Shown here one piece after another: positions 8,537-18,648 of a DNA stretch of 64,000 nucleotides (position 1 is its first letter; every line of letters starts with the position of its first letter). This DNA comes from Hyphomicrobiales bacterium (lineage in GTDB: Bacteria > Pseudomonadota > Alphaproteobacteria > Rhizobiales > Rhizobiaceae). The notes under the pieces were generated by a model. That model saw nothing but the letters and a program-made list of their open reading frames with translations, was not told where the DNA came from and made no database searches. The position numbers and the translations under genes are program-made. The stretch spans positions 62,001-126,000 of the forward strand of contig UEGR01000016.1 in the NCBI GenBank assembly GCA_900465685.1, in the 5' to 3' direction.

Positions 8537-9880
8537 CTATGCCTTGACTATATTGTCGCCGCTGATGCCACGGCGTCCAAACGCATTGCGTGTGTCGATG
8601 ATCAAGGGCGCCCAGTTGACCAGCGCCTGATAATCGATCTGATCGTGATCAGTCGCAATCAGCACAACGTCGAACTGCCCGACAGCTTCTTCGGTCAGTT
8701 CGACCGAGCTACGGCCTTGCAGCTCGATATATTCGCGTGTTCGCGGAATCGTCGCGACAAACGGATCATGATAGGCCGTCGACCCTCCGCGAGCCTCAAT
8801 CAGCTCGATAAGTTTCAGCGACGGGCTTTCGCGAATGTCAGGCACATTTTTCTTATAGGCAAGTCCGATGATCAGGACACGCGAGCGACTGACCGCCTTG
8901 CCGTGGCGGCGGTCGAGCGCCTCGGCCAGCCGGTCGACAACATGGCGCGGCATGGCCGAATTAATCTCTCCGGCAAGCTCGATAAAGCGTGTCGGCAGTT
9001 CGTATTCGCGCGACTTCCAGGTCAGGTAAAACGGATCGATGGGAATGCAGTGACCGCCAAGTCCCGGCCCCGGATAGAACGGCATATAGCCGAACGGCTT
9101 GGTCTTGGCAGCCTCGATCACTTCCCAGATATCGATGCCCATGGCCTCGTAGACGACCTTCAATTCATTGACGAGAGCGATATTGACGGCTCTGAAGATG
9201 TTTTCCGTCAGCTTCACCGCCTCTGCTGTCGCGTTTGACGAGACCGGAACGACTGTCTTGACCGCTGCGCCGTAAAAGGCCGTCATGAGCTGCGACGCCT
9301 CCGGGCCATCACCAGCCACGATCTTCGGAATGCTCGAAGTTTCGAAATCACGGTTGCCAGGGTCTTCGCGTTCTGGCGAGAAGCCAAGGAAGAAATCCAG
9401 GCCCGAGCGCAGCCCCGTCTTTTCCAGGATCGGTCGCACCACTTCATCCGTGGTGCCAGGATAGGTGGTGGATTCCAGCACGATCAGTTGGCCGGACTTC
9501 AACGTTCGGGCAATCGCATCGCAGGTCTTGACGACGAAGGACAGGTCAGGGTCCCGCTGCTTGGTCAGTGGCGTCGGGACGCAGATGACGATGATATCGC
9601 AATCGCCAAGGCTCGCAAAATCAGTCGTTGCGCGGAAACGGCCCTCGGCAACATGGCGCCCCAGCAGCGCATCGGATACGGATTCTATATAGGATTTACT
9701 ATCGTCAATCATGACGATCTTGCCGGGGTCTATATCGAAGCCGATGACACGAAAACCGCTATTGGCAACAGTCATCGCCAGAGGCAGGCCGACATAACCA
9801 AGGCCGATGACGCCCACACGCGCCGAGCGGTCAGCAATAGCGGTAAACAGGTTTCCGTGAAGCGGGGCAGAATCGGTCAA
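8537..9880 (-). CDS. Nucleotide sugar dehydrogenase (UDP-HexNAc/UDP-hexose 6-dehydrogenase type)
   Basis: The protein oxidises the C6 hydroxyl of a UDP-sugar to a uronic acid with two NAD. The N-terminal NAD site VGVIGLGYVGLPLA, the middle helix ENIFRAVNIALVNELKVV and the catalytic cysteine loop GPGLGGHCIPIDPFYL are all present, followed by the UDP-binding C-terminal domain. It is closest in type to WbpA/VipA dehydrogenases of N-acetylated sugars. I prefer a TTG start at 9880 (447 residues), with GGAGAG 8 bases ahead, over the ATG at 9940, because the longer start would translate a dispersed intergenic repeat. It supplies an acidic sugar to the glycan locus. Confidence 0.88.
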   Translation of the reverse strand: MTDSAPLHGNLFTAIADRSARVGVIGLGYVGLPLAMTVANSGFRVIGFDIDPGKIVMIDDSKSYIESVSDALLGRHVAEGRFRATTDFASLGDCDIIVICVPTPLTKQRDPDLSFVVKTCDAIARTLKSGQLIVLESTTYPGTTDEVVRPILEKTGLRSGLDFFLGFSPEREDPGNRDFETSSIPKIVAGDGPEASQLMTAFYGAAVKTVVPVSSNATAEAVKLTENIFRAVNIALVNELKVVYEAMGIDIWEVIEAAKTKPFGYMPFYPGPGLGGHCIPIDPFYLTWKSREYELPTRFIELAGEINSAMPRHVVDRLAEALDRRHGKAVSRSRVLIIGLAYKKNVPDIRESPSLKLIELIEARGGSTAYHDPFVATIPRTREYIELQGRSSVELTEEAVGQFDVVLIATDHDQIDYQALVNWAPLIIDTRNAFGRRGISGDNIVKA

Positions 9881-9903
9881 GATCGTGGCTCTCCGGCAAC
9901 TAA

Positions 9904-10001
9904 AGCGCATCCTGAAAAGTGTGAAACGGTTTTCAGACAAGATGCGCGTTAAAACAAAGCTTTAGAGCGCCGGTCTGATTCAATCAGATCGAAACACGCT
10001 C
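9904..10001. repeat. Rhizobial dispersed intergenic repeat, copy 1
   Basis: This stretch has the wording of a repeat common in Brucella/Rhizobium intergenic regions: a GCGCATCCTGAAAAGTGTGAAACGG block, a TTAAAACAAAG-TTTAGAGCG junction and a short TCTGATTCAATCAGA palindrome at about 9974-9988. A second, rearranged copy is at 25881-25980. It lies between divergent genes and pollutes the 5' end of the longest reading frame of the dehydrogenase. The family assignment comes from memory. Confidence 0.55.
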
Positions 10002-10197
10002 CAATGTCTTTCAGTGGCGGATTTGCGGGCTCCATGTCAAGCACGCTGCCTGACGGCAACTGCACGTTCAGCGAAAATCCTTCCTAATTTACTTTGGTGA
10101 AACTGGCTTTGCGGCTATTACACGCTATATTAGTCGGCGTGATTTGCTGACGACACGCCAAGAAACGGCTGATGGCTGGAAAGAACAAAAAGCGATG

Positions 10198-11547
10198 GAT
10201 GTCCCCCGGATTACGGTTTCCGAAACATTGCTCAGTCCAGTTTTATACTGGCTACAACAGTCCGCGCTGAACGGCGCAAGCCTCGAAACTCTGGCTGAAG
10301 GGTTTTGCGACCAGCTCGCAGCGGCCGGTGTGCCGTTGATGCGCGTTCACTTAAGTTTTTCGATGTTGCACCCGCTTTATGACGCGCTCGGTTTCACCTG
10401 GATCCGCGGCAAGGGCATGGAAATCGAAGGTTTTCGCGCTTCGGCCAGCGAAAAGGATACAGAGCGCTTTCTCAACAGCCCCTATTTCTATCTTCTCAGC
10501 AACAACCTGCCGCATCTGCGTCGTGAAATCGATCCTTCTATACCATCGGAGTTCGAGGTTTTCGATGAATTGAAGGAAATTGGCGCCACCGACTATCTCG
10601 CCTTTGTACACTCCTTCGGCGAGGGCGACAGTCAAGGCATGGTCGGCTCCTGGACCACGGATATCCCGGGCGGCTTCGGCGACGACGTGGTTGAAACGCT
10701 GCTGAAAATTCAGGACAGCCTTGCTATCGCGGCGAAGATGGCAGTGCTGGGCAAGCTCGCGGACAACGTGGTCACCACTTATCTCGGTAGCAATGCTGGC
10801 AAGCGCGTATTGTCTGGCCAGATACGGCGAGGAGATGGGGAGACCATTCGCGCAGTGCTCGTGATGGGCGATATGCGTCAATCGACCAACCTTGCCGACC
10901 AGGCTGGCCGGCAGGTCTATATCGACACTCTTAACGAATTTTTCGACGCAATCGCTGCGCCATTCAACAAGAATGGCGGCGAAATTCTGAGTTTTATCGG
11001 AGACGGGTTCCTCGCCGCCTACCCCTGCGGACGTCACCGGGAGCCGTCCGAGATCGCAGCCCGCGCAGCAATGGAAGCCGTGCGGAAAGCCGCCGCCGCC
11101 GTGGCGGACATGAACAATGAGCGAAAGAGGAACGGCCTCGACGAAATTCGCTACGGAATGGGGCTGCATGTCGGCAACGTCATGTTCGGAAATGTGGGCC
11201 TCAAGGACCGGCTGACATTTTCCACCTTTGGCAGCGCGGTCAATGAAGTGGCCCGGCTACAGGGATTGACCAGACTTTATCCCGACCATCCAATCATCGC
11301 CAGCGAGGCGTTCACCACCTATTCTGGTGGCAACTGGGTGATGCTCGGCGCGAAGAAACTGCGCGGTGTTCAGGAAAAGGTGACAATACTGGCGCCGAGC
11401 GCAGAAGACATGAAGTTGGGTAGCGTGGAGGCAACCGGCAAAAGCAAGTCCGACGCAGGCTCAGAGGCTGAGCAGGTGATGCTGCTTTACCGCAATTCCC
11501 GCGATAAGAAGAAGCCCCGGAAACTCGAGGGGAACTTCGTGCAATGA
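10198..11547 (+). CDS. Class III adenylate/guanylate cyclase with N-terminal sensor region
   Basis: The C-terminal class III cyclase domain (about residues 215-410 of 449) keeps both metal aspartates (VMGDMRQST and SFIGDGFLA) and the transition-state Asn and Arg (SAVNEVARL). The residues that normally choose adenine are changed: the lysine before IGD is serine in GGEILSFIGD, and the aspartate before the VN motif is serine in FGSAVNE. The N-terminal 200 residues resemble the sensor half of rhizobial cyclases, without a membrane span. The start is uncertain; ATG 10198 is chosen over TTG 10144. The stop overlaps the start of the lyase gene, so the two are translationally coupled. It would make cAMP, cGMP or another cyclic nucleotide for the locus. 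Confidence 0.85.
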   Translation, partial: DVPRITVSETLLSPVLYWLQQSALNGASLETLAEGFCDQLAAAGVPLMRVHLSFSMLHPLYDALGFTWIRGKGMEIEGFRASASEKDTERFLNSPYFYLLSNNLPHLRREIDPSIPSEFEVFDELKEIGATDYLAFVHSFGEGDSQGMVGSWTTDIPGGFGDDVVETLLKIQDSLAIAAKMAVLGKLADNVVTTYLGSNAGKRVLSGQIRRGDGETIRAVLVMGDMRQSTNLADQAGRQVYIDTLNEFFDAIAAPFNKNGGEILSFIGDGFLAAYPCGRHREPSEIAARAAMEAVRKAAAAVADMNNERKRNGLDEIRYGMGLHVGNVMFGNVGLKDRLTFSTFGSAVNEVARLQGLTRLYPDHPIIASEAFTTYSGGNWVMLGAKKLRGVQEKVTILAPSAEDMKLGSVEATGKSKSDAGSEAEQVMLLYRNSRDKKKPRKLEGNFVQ

Positions 11548-12509
11548 TGAAGACATGTGCTATAGCGTTATTTGTATTCACATTCTTTGTCAGAATCCCA
11601 GCGGTTGCCGATCCATTGAGTCAGACCCTTTTCGACACTTTCGATGGTCAGGATTTCTCGCCCACAGGCGGGCTTTATTATCGCGACAATCGTGAACAGA
11701 AAGCCGGATCTGTCGAGTTCCAGAGTGCGGTCACCCGTACAGGAACTGGCGCGCTGAAACTGAGCGTACGGTCCGGTTGCAAGGCGACAACAGAAAATTG
11801 CAGCGAACGGGCGGAAATCTGGGAAAAAACCGAACTTCGCGTCCCTTATGACAAAGCTGTCTGGTACGGCTTCGCCGTCAAGTTTGCTGACCCCATCCCC
11901 CAGGACGATCATCGCTACGTTATCGCCCAATGGAAGCGTGAGATTGGCCCTGAAGCGAAAGGCGACTTCAGCCCTTTTCTGGCGGTGCGGCTCAATAAGG
12001 GCAAACTTTTCATGACGGTGGAAACGAATTATCACGCGCCCATTTCCACGGGAACGAAGGGCACAGCCGCAACATGCGAAAAAGGCTCGACCCCAGTCTG
12101 GTTGCGCCCGGAAACCAACCAGATGCGGGCGCTCGTCGCGACCGACAACAACTGGGTTGCCGAAGATGGTAACCTCTTCACGGCGTGCACCGACAAAATC
12201 ACTGTCAAGCCGCGCGGCAACAGCCTTCCCTCTCCAAACTCCGGATGGATCGACTTTGCGATCATGACGAGACCCGGACCGGATGGAACCGGCCATATCG
12301 AGATTTTCGCCAACGACCTCTGGATCGCAACAGTCACAGGCTATATCGGCCACAACGATGCCGGATTGGGCAAAAACCAGTATTTCAAATTTGGTCCTTA
12401 TCGCGCGGCTGGAACCGGCGAATGGTCGCTGTTCTATGATGATTTCCGCAGATCGGCCAACTGCAAGGACGTCCTGCGCGACAGCAACGCCTGTAGCCTC
12501 ATCAAGTAA
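11544..12509 (+). CDS. Secreted polysaccharide lyase-like protein (heparin lyase fold)
   Basis: A 321-residue exported protein with a signal peptide (hydrophobic IALFVFTFFVRIPAVA, cleavage near residue 23). The rest looks like the jelly-roll polysaccharide lyase family related to heparin lyase I: the segments WYGFAVKFADPIPQDDH, YVIAQWKRE and the late FKFGPYRAAGTGEWSLFYDDFRR are characteristic. Paired cysteines (SGCKATTENC) suggest a periplasmic disulfide. It would cut an acidic glycan by beta-elimination, which fits a nearby uronic-acid-forming dehydrogenase. Its start overlaps the cyclase stop codon. Substrate is unknown. Confidence 0.72.
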   Translation: MMKTCAIALFVFTFFVRIPAVADPLSQTLFDTFDGQDFSPTGGLYYRDNREQKAGSVEFQSAVTRTGTGALKLSVRSGCKATTENCSERAEIWEKTELRVPYDKAVWYGFAVKFADPIPQDDHRYVIAQWKREIGPEAKGDFSPFLAVRLNKGKLFMTVETNYHAPISTGTKGTAATCEKGSTPVWLRPETNQMRALVATDNNWVAEDGNLFTACTDKITVKPRGNSLPSPNSGWIDFAIMTRPGPDGTGHIEIFANDLWIATVTGYIGHNDAGLGKNQYFKFGPYRAAGTGEWSLFYDDFRRSANCKDVLRDSNACSLIK

Positions 12510-12668
12510 CCCCTTCCCGGCAGGCAGCATTTCCGGCGCTTATCTTTCCAATAGGTATGGCGACTACTGGACCAGCGGAATCTAGTCATGGACACGTTGG
12601 CATTCGTGCGCTAGCGTTCATGTCGGGGTACCCGCACCGGAAACATGAAAACGTGAAGGCCCGCAAGC

Positions 12669-14561
12669 ATGATCTCTGGTACGGATCTCTTGAGGATCGA
12701 AAATCTGAGCATTTCCTTCAGCCTGATGGGCGGGGAAATCATGGCCGTAAAAAAGGCGGACCTCCGTGTCCTGCCGGGCAAAGTCACGGCCCTTGTCGGT
12801 GAATCCGGATCCGGAAAATCTGTTATTAGTCAGTCGGTTATGGGAATTCTGCCGCGCACTGCCTCTGCAAGCGGCAAGATACTTTTCCAGGATCCTGCTA
12901 TGCCCGGCCAGCCGCCAGTCGACATTCTCAGCCTGCCGGTTGATGGTCCAGAGATACGCGCTTTGCGCGGCAGTCGAATTGGCAAGATTTTCCAGGAGCC
13001 GCTGACCTCGTTGTCGCCGCTCCATACGATCGGCAACCAGATTTCCGAAGTGCTGTCGATCCATACTAAAGATACAAAGGCCGAGCGGCGCGAGCAGACC
13101 GAACAGATGCTTGGCCTTGTTGGCTTTCAAAACCCGGCTCGCGCCTATGACAAATATCCGTTTGAGCTATCCGGCGGTATGCGCCAGCGCGCCATGATTG
13201 CCATGGCGCTCATATGCAAGCCATCCCTGTTGATCGCCGATGAGCCAACCACTGCGCTGGATGTAACCATACAGGCACAGATTCTTGAGCTGCTGGGCGA
13301 ACTACGCGCCAAGCTCAATATGGCGATGTTGCTCATCACGCACGATCTGGGCGTCGTTGCCAATGTCGCCGACGAGGTCGTCGTGATCTATCACGGTGAG
13401 ATCATGGAATCCGGCCCCGTCGAAACGATTTTCCGCAAGCCGTCTCACCCCTATCTAAAAGGCCTGATGGCCGCCGTGCCCCATTTTGACATGAAGCCGG
13501 GCGAGAGACTTAAATCTTTGCGCGATGTGCCTGTAGATGTCACCAAATTGATGGGGAAGAGCAAGACCGTCGATGCAGAGCACAACAATGTGCTGCTTTC
13601 CGTACGCGACGTCTCCAAGACCTTCGCCGCTCGAAAAACCCTCTTTTCAAAAGACGACGGGCCGCCGACACACGCAGTCAATGACGTCAGTTTCGATGTC
13701 TTGCGCGGCGAATGCTTCGGTCTGGTCGGCGAGAGTGGTTGCGGCAAGACCACACTGAGCAAGATTCTGATGCGCGCCATTACACCAGATTCCGGCTCAG
13801 TGACATTCGACGGTAACACAGGCCCGATTGATGTCCTTGACGCCAGCGGCAACGAGCTGCAAGCGCTGCGTACCAAGATCCAGATGGTGTTTCAGGATCC
13901 GGTATCGTCGCTATCGCCGCGCATGACGATCCAGAATATTCTCAGCGAACCGCTGGAAATCCACGGGCGCGGAAACGCCAAATCGAGGATGGACAAGGTG
14001 TCCGACCTGATGGACGTCGTCGGCCTCAACCGGCGCTATCTCAAACGCTATCCACACGGTCTCTCCGGCGGTCAGCGCCAGCGCGTCGGCATCGCGCGAT
14101 CCCTGGCGCTCGGCCCGGAACTCATCCTGTGCGATGAGCCGGTATCGGCGCTTGATGTGTCTGTACAGGCGCAGATTCTCAACCTTCTCAAGGATTTGCA
14201 GAAGGAACTCGGGCTCACTTACATCTTCATTTCGCACAATCTGGCGGTGGTGGATTATATGGCAGACCGGATCGCCGTGATGTGTGCCGGACGGATCGTC
14301 GAAATCGCTCCGCGCAGTACTTTGATGCGATCGCCTGTCCATCCCTATACGAAGTCGTTGCTTGCGGCGATTCCATTTCCCGATCTCGACCGTCCGCTCG
14401 ATTTCGGCAAGCTGAGGGCCAGCGGCGCGTCCGACAAGCGCAACTGGGGCATCCAGTTCCGCAACGACGGACCGGAAGATATGTTGACACCGACCGATCT
14501 GGGCAATGGGCACCTCGTGCTTGCACGCAAGACAGCCGATGTGCGGGAGTTGAGACCGTGA
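12669..14561 (+). CDS. yejF: Yej-type ABC transporter, two fused ATPase domains
   Basis: The 630-residue protein has two complete ABC ATPase domains of the oligopeptide (Dpp/Opp/Yej) type. The first shows [16 protein letters not shown] and [12 protein letters not shown]; the second [17 protein letters not shown] and [12 protein letters not shown]. Each is followed by the oligopeptide C-terminal motif ([24 protein letters not shown]). It powers the importer formed with the next three genes. Its stop codon overlaps the GTG start of the binding-protein gene, and gene order F-A-B-E differs from the E. coli yejABEF order. The symbol reflects family resemblance; the substrate may not be a peptide here. 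Confidence 0.88.
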   Translation: MISGTDLLRIENLSISFSLMGGEIMAVKKADLRVLPGKVTALVGESGSGKSVISQSVMGILPRTASASGKILFQDPAMPGQPPVDILSLPVDGPEIRALRGSRIGKIFQEPLTSLSPLHTIGNQISEVLSIHTKDTKAERREQTEQMLGLVGFQNPARAYDKYPFELSGGMRQRAMIAMALICKPSLLIADEPTTALDVTIQAQILELLGELRAKLNMAMLLITHDLGVVANVADEVVVIYHGEIMESGPVETIFRKPSHPYLKGLMAAVPHFDMKPGERLKSLRDVPVDVTKLMGKSKTVDAEHNNVLLSVRDVSKTFAARKTLFSKDDGPPTHAVNDVSFDVLRGECFGLVGESGCGKTTLSKILMRAITPDSGSVTFDGNTGPIDVLDASGNELQALRTKIQMVFQDPVSSLSPRMTIQNILSEPLEIHGRGNAKSRMDKVSDLMDVVGLNRRYLKRYPHGLSGGQRQRVGIARSLALGPELILCDEPVSALDVSVQAQILNLLKDLQKELGLTYIFISHNLAVVDYMADRIAVMCAGRIVEIAPRSTLMRSPVHPYTKSLLAAIPFPDLDRPLDFGKLRASGASDKRNWGIQFRNDGPEDMLTPTDLGNGHLVLARKTADVRELRP

Positions 14562-16462
14562 TCAACCGCCGCACTGCTCTGGGCATGCTTGCTTCATGCG
14601 TTCTGCCTGATGTGTCGCGGGCGAGATCGTTTGACTGGAACTATTCATTTCCGCAGCCGGGTGCTTGGGATCGGCTCGACACGGCCGACCGCCTCCCCAA
14701 GACACCAAGAGTCATCAACATGGCCGCCCTTGGTCGAAAGCCCGGTGTCAATGGCGGCGTCATCCGGACCTTGATCGGCAACCAGAAAGATATCCGGTTG
14801 ATGACGCTTTATGGCTATTCCCGTCTGGTCGGCTACGACGAAAAGCTCAACATGCATGCGGATATTCTCGAAAGCTTCGAAGTGATCGAGGACAGGGTCT
14901 TCACCTTCAAAATCCGCCCCGGACATCGCTGGTCGGATGGGTCCTATCTGACATCGGAGGATTTTCGCTATTGTTGGGAAGACGTGATGCTCAACACGGA
15001 GCTGAAGCGCGGCGGCCCGCCGCGCGTCCTGCTTGTCAATGGAAGGCCACCACGTTTCGAAGTCATCGATGAATTGACTGTCCGATATAGCTGGGACGCG
15101 CCCAATCCGGATTTTCTGCCACAACTGGCTGCGCCACAGGCGCTGATGATCGTCCTGCCGTCAAAATACATGAAGCAGTTTCACAAGAAGTATCAGGACA
15201 ATTTCCGGCTTTCGGCATTGATGAAGCAATACCGCGTCAAAAAATGGGTTGATCTTCACTTCAATATGGCGCGCAGCTATCGTCCCGAGAACCCGGAGCT
15301 GCCGACGCTCGATCCATGGCGCAACACCACTGCATCGCCAGCAGAGCAGTTCGTTTTTGAGCGCAACCCGTATTTCCACCGTGTCGATGAAAACGGTCTG
15401 CAACTGCCCTATGTTGATAAAGTGGTTCTGAATATCAGCTCTCCGGCGATCATTGCCGCCAAGACAGGTGCTGGCGAAAGCGACCTGCAGGCACATGGTC
15501 TCGATTTTGCCGACTACGCCTTTCTGAAGGATTCCGAGAAGCGATTTCCGGTCAAGGTCAATTTATGGAAACGCTCGGAAGGCTCGCGGGTGAGCCTGCT
15601 GCCCAACCTCAACTGCGGTGATGCCACCTGGCGGGCGCTGTTCTGGGATGTGCGGGTACGTCGCGCACTGTCGCTCGCAATCGACCGGACCGAAATCAAC
15701 AAGGCGGTGTTCTACGGGCTTGCCGTTGACAGCGCAAACGCCATCCTGCCCGAAAGTCCGCTGTTCAAGCCTGAATACAAGACTGCGTGGAGCGGGCATG
15801 ACCCGGCCCAAGCAAACGCCCTGCTGGACGCCGCAGGCCTGCAAATGCGAGACGAGAACGGGATACGCCTGCTGCCCGACGGTCGGCCGGCAAAAATCGT
15901 GGTCGAAACCGCTGGTGAAAGCACGCTGGAGACAGATATCCTTGAGCTGATCACCGATCACTGGCTGGATGTGGGCATCGCGCTGTTCATCCGGACATCT
16001 CAGCGTGACGTGTTCCGCAGCCGGGCGATGGGGGGCGAAATCATGATGGCAATGTGGTCTGCTGGGCTCGATAACGGTATCCCGACTGCCGACATGAACC
16101 CGGGCGAACTCGCCCCAACCTCGGACGACCAACTGCAATGGCCGGTCTGGGGCATGTATTACATGTCGAACGGAATGAAGGGTCAGCCTCCGGAAATTCC
16201 CGAGGTGAAGCAGCTTATCGCGCTTCTTGCCCAATGGCGGAATACCAGTGACATGACAGAACGAACCGGTATCTGGACGCAGATGCTGGATATCTATTCG
16301 CAGCAGGTATTTTCTATCGGCATCGTCAACAGCACGCCGCAACCCATCTTGCGAGCAGACAGTCTCCGGAACGTGCCAGACAAGGGACTTTATGGCTTCG
16401 ACCCGACTGGCTTTCTCGGAGTTTTTATGCCGGATGCGTTCTGGTATGGTAAGGATGCCTGA
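14558..16462 (+). CDS. yejA: Extracellular solute-binding protein, family 5 (YejA-like)
   Basis: A 634-residue periplasmic binding protein of the SBP_bac_5 family, which binds peptides or oligosaccharide-like ligands for a cognate ABC importer. The N terminus has a twin-arginine-like signal ([16 protein letters not shown]). The family landmarks KIRPGHRWSDGSYLTSEDF (about residues 118-136) and the later VRRALSLAIDRTEINKAVFYG are clear. The GTG start at 14558 forms a GTGA overlap with the ATPase stop, so translation is coupled. It lies directly before the permease genes (two bases). The longer forms of YejA-type proteins have a similar size. Confidence 0.87.
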   Translation: MINRRTALGMLASCVLPDVSRARSFDWNYSFPQPGAWDRLDTADRLPKTPRVINMAALGRKPGVNGGVIRTLIGNQKDIRLMTLYGYSRLVGYDEKLNMHADILESFEVIEDRVFTFKIRPGHRWSDGSYLTSEDFRYCWEDVMLNTELKRGGPPRVLLVNGRPPRFEVIDELTVRYSWDAPNPDFLPQLAAPQALMIVLPSKYMKQFHKKYQDNFRLSALMKQYRVKKWVDLHFNMARSYRPENPELPTLDPWRNTTASPAEQFVFERNPYFHRVDENGLQLPYVDKVVLNISSPAIIAAKTGAGESDLQAHGLDFADYAFLKDSEKRFPVKVNLWKRSEGSRVSLLPNLNCGDATWRALFWDVRVRRALSLAIDRTEINKAVFYGLAVDSANAILPESPLFKPEYKTAWSGHDPAQANALLDAAGLQMRDENGIRLLPDGRPAKIVVETAGESTLETDILELITDHWLDVGIALFIRTSQRDVFRSRAMGGEIMMAMWSAGLDNGIPTADMNPGELAPTSDDQLQWPVWGMYYMSNGMKGQPPEIPEVKQLIALLAQWRNTSDMTERTGIWTQMLDIYSQQVFSIGIVNSTPQPILRADSLRNVPDKGLYGFDPTGFLGVFMPDAFWYGKDA

Positions 16463-16464
16463 CC

Positions 16465-17463
16465 ATGCTGCGATACATCCTTTGGCGCATCGCCGCGATG
16501 ATCCCCACACTGGTGATCATTTCAGCTCTGGTTTTCACCATCATCGAACTGCCGCCCGGCGACTACTTTGAAAGCTATGTGTCGGAACTTCGTGCTCAGG
16601 GCGAAGCCGTCGACATGCAGGAAATCGAAGAGCTGCGCGTCCAGTATGGCTTTGATAAGCCGCCAGTGCTGCGCTACTTCCATTGGGTCGCCGGCATGTT
16701 GCAAGGCGATTTCGGCTATTCGTTCGAGTACCAGCTCCCCGTCAGCGAGGTGGTCGGCGACAGGCTGTGGCTGACGGTGATGGTGTCGTTTTTCACGATC
16801 ATCTTCACCTGGCTGATCGCTTTCCCCATCGGCATCTATTCGGCGACGCATCAATATAGCTGGGCGGATTATGGGCTGACACTGATAGGCCTGCTTGGCA
16901 TCGCGATCCCGAATTTCATGTTCGCGCTGATCCTGATGTATTTCGCCAATATCTGGTTCGGCACCTCCATTGGGCATCTCATGGATCAGAAATATCTGGC
17001 CGAACCGATGAGTTGGGCCAAGGCATCCTCAATCCTCTCCCATCTATGGATTCCGGTATTGATCGTCGGCACCGCTGGCACTGCAGGCATGATCCGGCGT
17101 CTGCGCGCCAATCTTCTAGACGAACTGCAGAAACAATATGTGGTGACAGCGCGTGCCAAGGGTTTGCACCCTTTCCGCGCTTTGGTGAAATATCCCCTGC
17201 GCATGGCGCTCAACTTTTTCATTTCGGATATCGGCTCGATCCTGCCGGCGATCATTTCCGGTGCAGAAATCACCGCAATTGTTCTTTCGCTGGAGACGAC
17301 GGGACCGATGCTCATCAAGGCCTTGCAAAGTCAGGACATGTATCTTGCGGGTTCGTTCCTGATGTTCCTTGCGACATTGACGGTGATTGGCGTGTTGATC
17401 TCCGATATCGCGCTCGCCTTTCTCGATCCGCGCATCAGACTGCAAGGCGGAAGCACAAAATGA
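16465..17463 (+). CDS. yejB: Yej-type ABC transporter permease B
   Basis: A 332-residue inner-membrane permease of the DppB/OppB/YejB type, with an N-terminal span followed by a periplasmic loop and five further spans. The EAA coupling loop lies near TARAKGLHPFRALVKYPLRMA, and the final LETTGPMLIKALQSQDMYLAG block is typical. It pairs with the next gene product to form the membrane channel. It starts two bases after the binding-protein gene, and its stop overlaps the ATG of the next gene. Confidence 0.9.
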   Translation: MLRYILWRIAAMIPTLVIISALVFTIIELPPGDYFESYVSELRAQGEAVDMQEIEELRVQYGFDKPPVLRYFHWVAGMLQGDFGYSFEYQLPVSEVVGDRLWLTVMVSFFTIIFTWLIAFPIGIYSATHQYSWADYGLTLIGLLGIAIPNFMFALILMYFANIWFGTSIGHLMDQKYLAEPMSWAKASSILSHLWIPVLIVGTAGTAGMIRRLRANLLDELQKQYVVTARAKGLHPFRALVKYPLRMALNFFISDIGSILPAIISGAEITAIVLSLETTGPMLIKALQSQDMYLAGSFLMFLATLTVIGVLISDIALAFLDPRIRLQGGSTK

Positions 17464-18635
17464 CATCACCGCTTCCAGAACCCGGCGCGCCGCTACCTCA
17501 CTTTGTCTCAACGAAGCCTTTCGATCCACATTCAGTCGACGTCATGACCGAGGAGCAAAACCGGCTCTATCGGGCATCACAGCTGCAATTAATGTGGTGG
17601 AAATTCAAAAAGCACAAACTGGCCCTCGCCTCTGCGATTTTTCTTGGTGCGCTCTATGTAATGATCGCTTTTGTCGAGTTTCTGGCACCTTACAATCTCC
17701 ATACACGCAACGTTGACTTCATCTATAGCCCCCCGCAGGCCGTTCGCCTTTTTCACAACGGTGATTTCATCGGACCATTCGTCTATGGGCGCAAGATGAC
17801 GCTCGATATGGACACGCTTCGACGCGTCTACGTGGACCAGAAAGACCAGGTCGAGCCGCTGCGGTTTTTCTGTTCGGGTGATCGCTATAAATTCTGGGGC
17901 GTGGTCGCGACGGATTTCCACCTTGTCTGCCCCGCGAAAGGTGGGCAGATGTTTCTTCTCGGCACTGACCGCCTCGGGCGCGACGTGCTGTCGCGCATTC
18001 TCTATGGCGCTCGCATTTCGCTTACAATCGGCGTAATCGGCATCGTCATCAGCTTTACGCTGGGAATTGTTATCGGCGGCCTAGCTGGTTACCATGGTGG
18101 CGTTTTCGACCTCATTGTTCAGCGAATCATCGAAGTACTTCAGTCTATTCCAAGCATACCTTTGTGGATGGCCCTCGCCGCCATCATGCCTATTACATGG
18201 AGCCCAATGCTGATTTACCTCGGTATCACCGCCATCCTCGGACTGCTCGACTGGACGGGGTTGGCGCGTGCCGTGCGTTCCAAACTGCTTTCACTGCGTG
18301 AAGAAGACTATGTGCTTGCGGCTCAATTGATGGGTGCAAATAGTCGCCGCATCATAGGGCGGCATCTCATTCCCGGCTTCATGTCGCACTTGATCGCGAC
18401 TGCAACCATGTCTATTCCGGGCATGATCCTCGGTGAAACTGCGCTGAGCTTTCTCGGACTGGGTCTGCGGCCGCCAATCACAAGCTGGGGTATCCTTCTG
18501 ACCGAAGCCCGAAGTGTAAGTGTCATCGTCTTCTACCCCTGGCTGCTGTTTCCGATCATTCCGGTCATCCTGGTGGTTCTGGCCTTCAATTTTCTGGGTG
18601 ACGGTCTCCGCGACGTCGCTGATCCGTATAGTTGA
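17460..18635 (+). CDS. yejE: Yej-type ABC transporter permease E
   Basis: A 391-residue permease of the DppC/OppC/YejE type. It has the long N-terminal cytoplasmic part (MWWKFKKHKLALASAIFLG), a large periplasmic loop typical of YejE (about residues 80-165), the GTDRLGRDVLSRILYGARIS motif and the EAA loop YVLAAQLMGANSRRIIGRHLIPG. The ATG at 17460 overlaps the previous stop by four bases (ATGA). It completes the importer. The following glycosyltransferase genes continue in the same direction after a short gap. Confidence 0.9.
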   Translation: MTSPLPEPGAPLPHFVSTKPFDPHSVDVMTEEQNRLYRASQLQLMWWKFKKHKLALASAIFLGALYVMIAFVEFLAPYNLHTRNVDFIYSPPQAVRLFHNGDFIGPFVYGRKMTLDMDTLRRVYVDQKDQVEPLRFFCSGDRYKFWGVVATDFHLVCPAKGGQMFLLGTDRLGRDVLSRILYGARISLTIGVIGIVISFTLGIVIGGLAGYHGGVFDLIVQRIIEVLQSIPSIPLWMALAAIMPITWSPMLIYLGITAILGLLDWTGLARAVRSKLLSLREEDYVLAAQLMGANSRRIIGRHLIPGFMSHLIATATMSIPGMILGETALSFLGLGLRPPITSWGILLTEARSVSVIVFYPWLLFPIIPVILVVLAFNFLGDGLRDVADPYS

Positions 18636-18648
18636 GGTGGATATTCAT

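Noticed and set aside
6617-9238. Long plus-strand frames at 6617-7681 and 8174-9238
   Set aside because: They lie opposite the ABC-like protein and the nucleotide-sugar dehydrogenase and show no domain.
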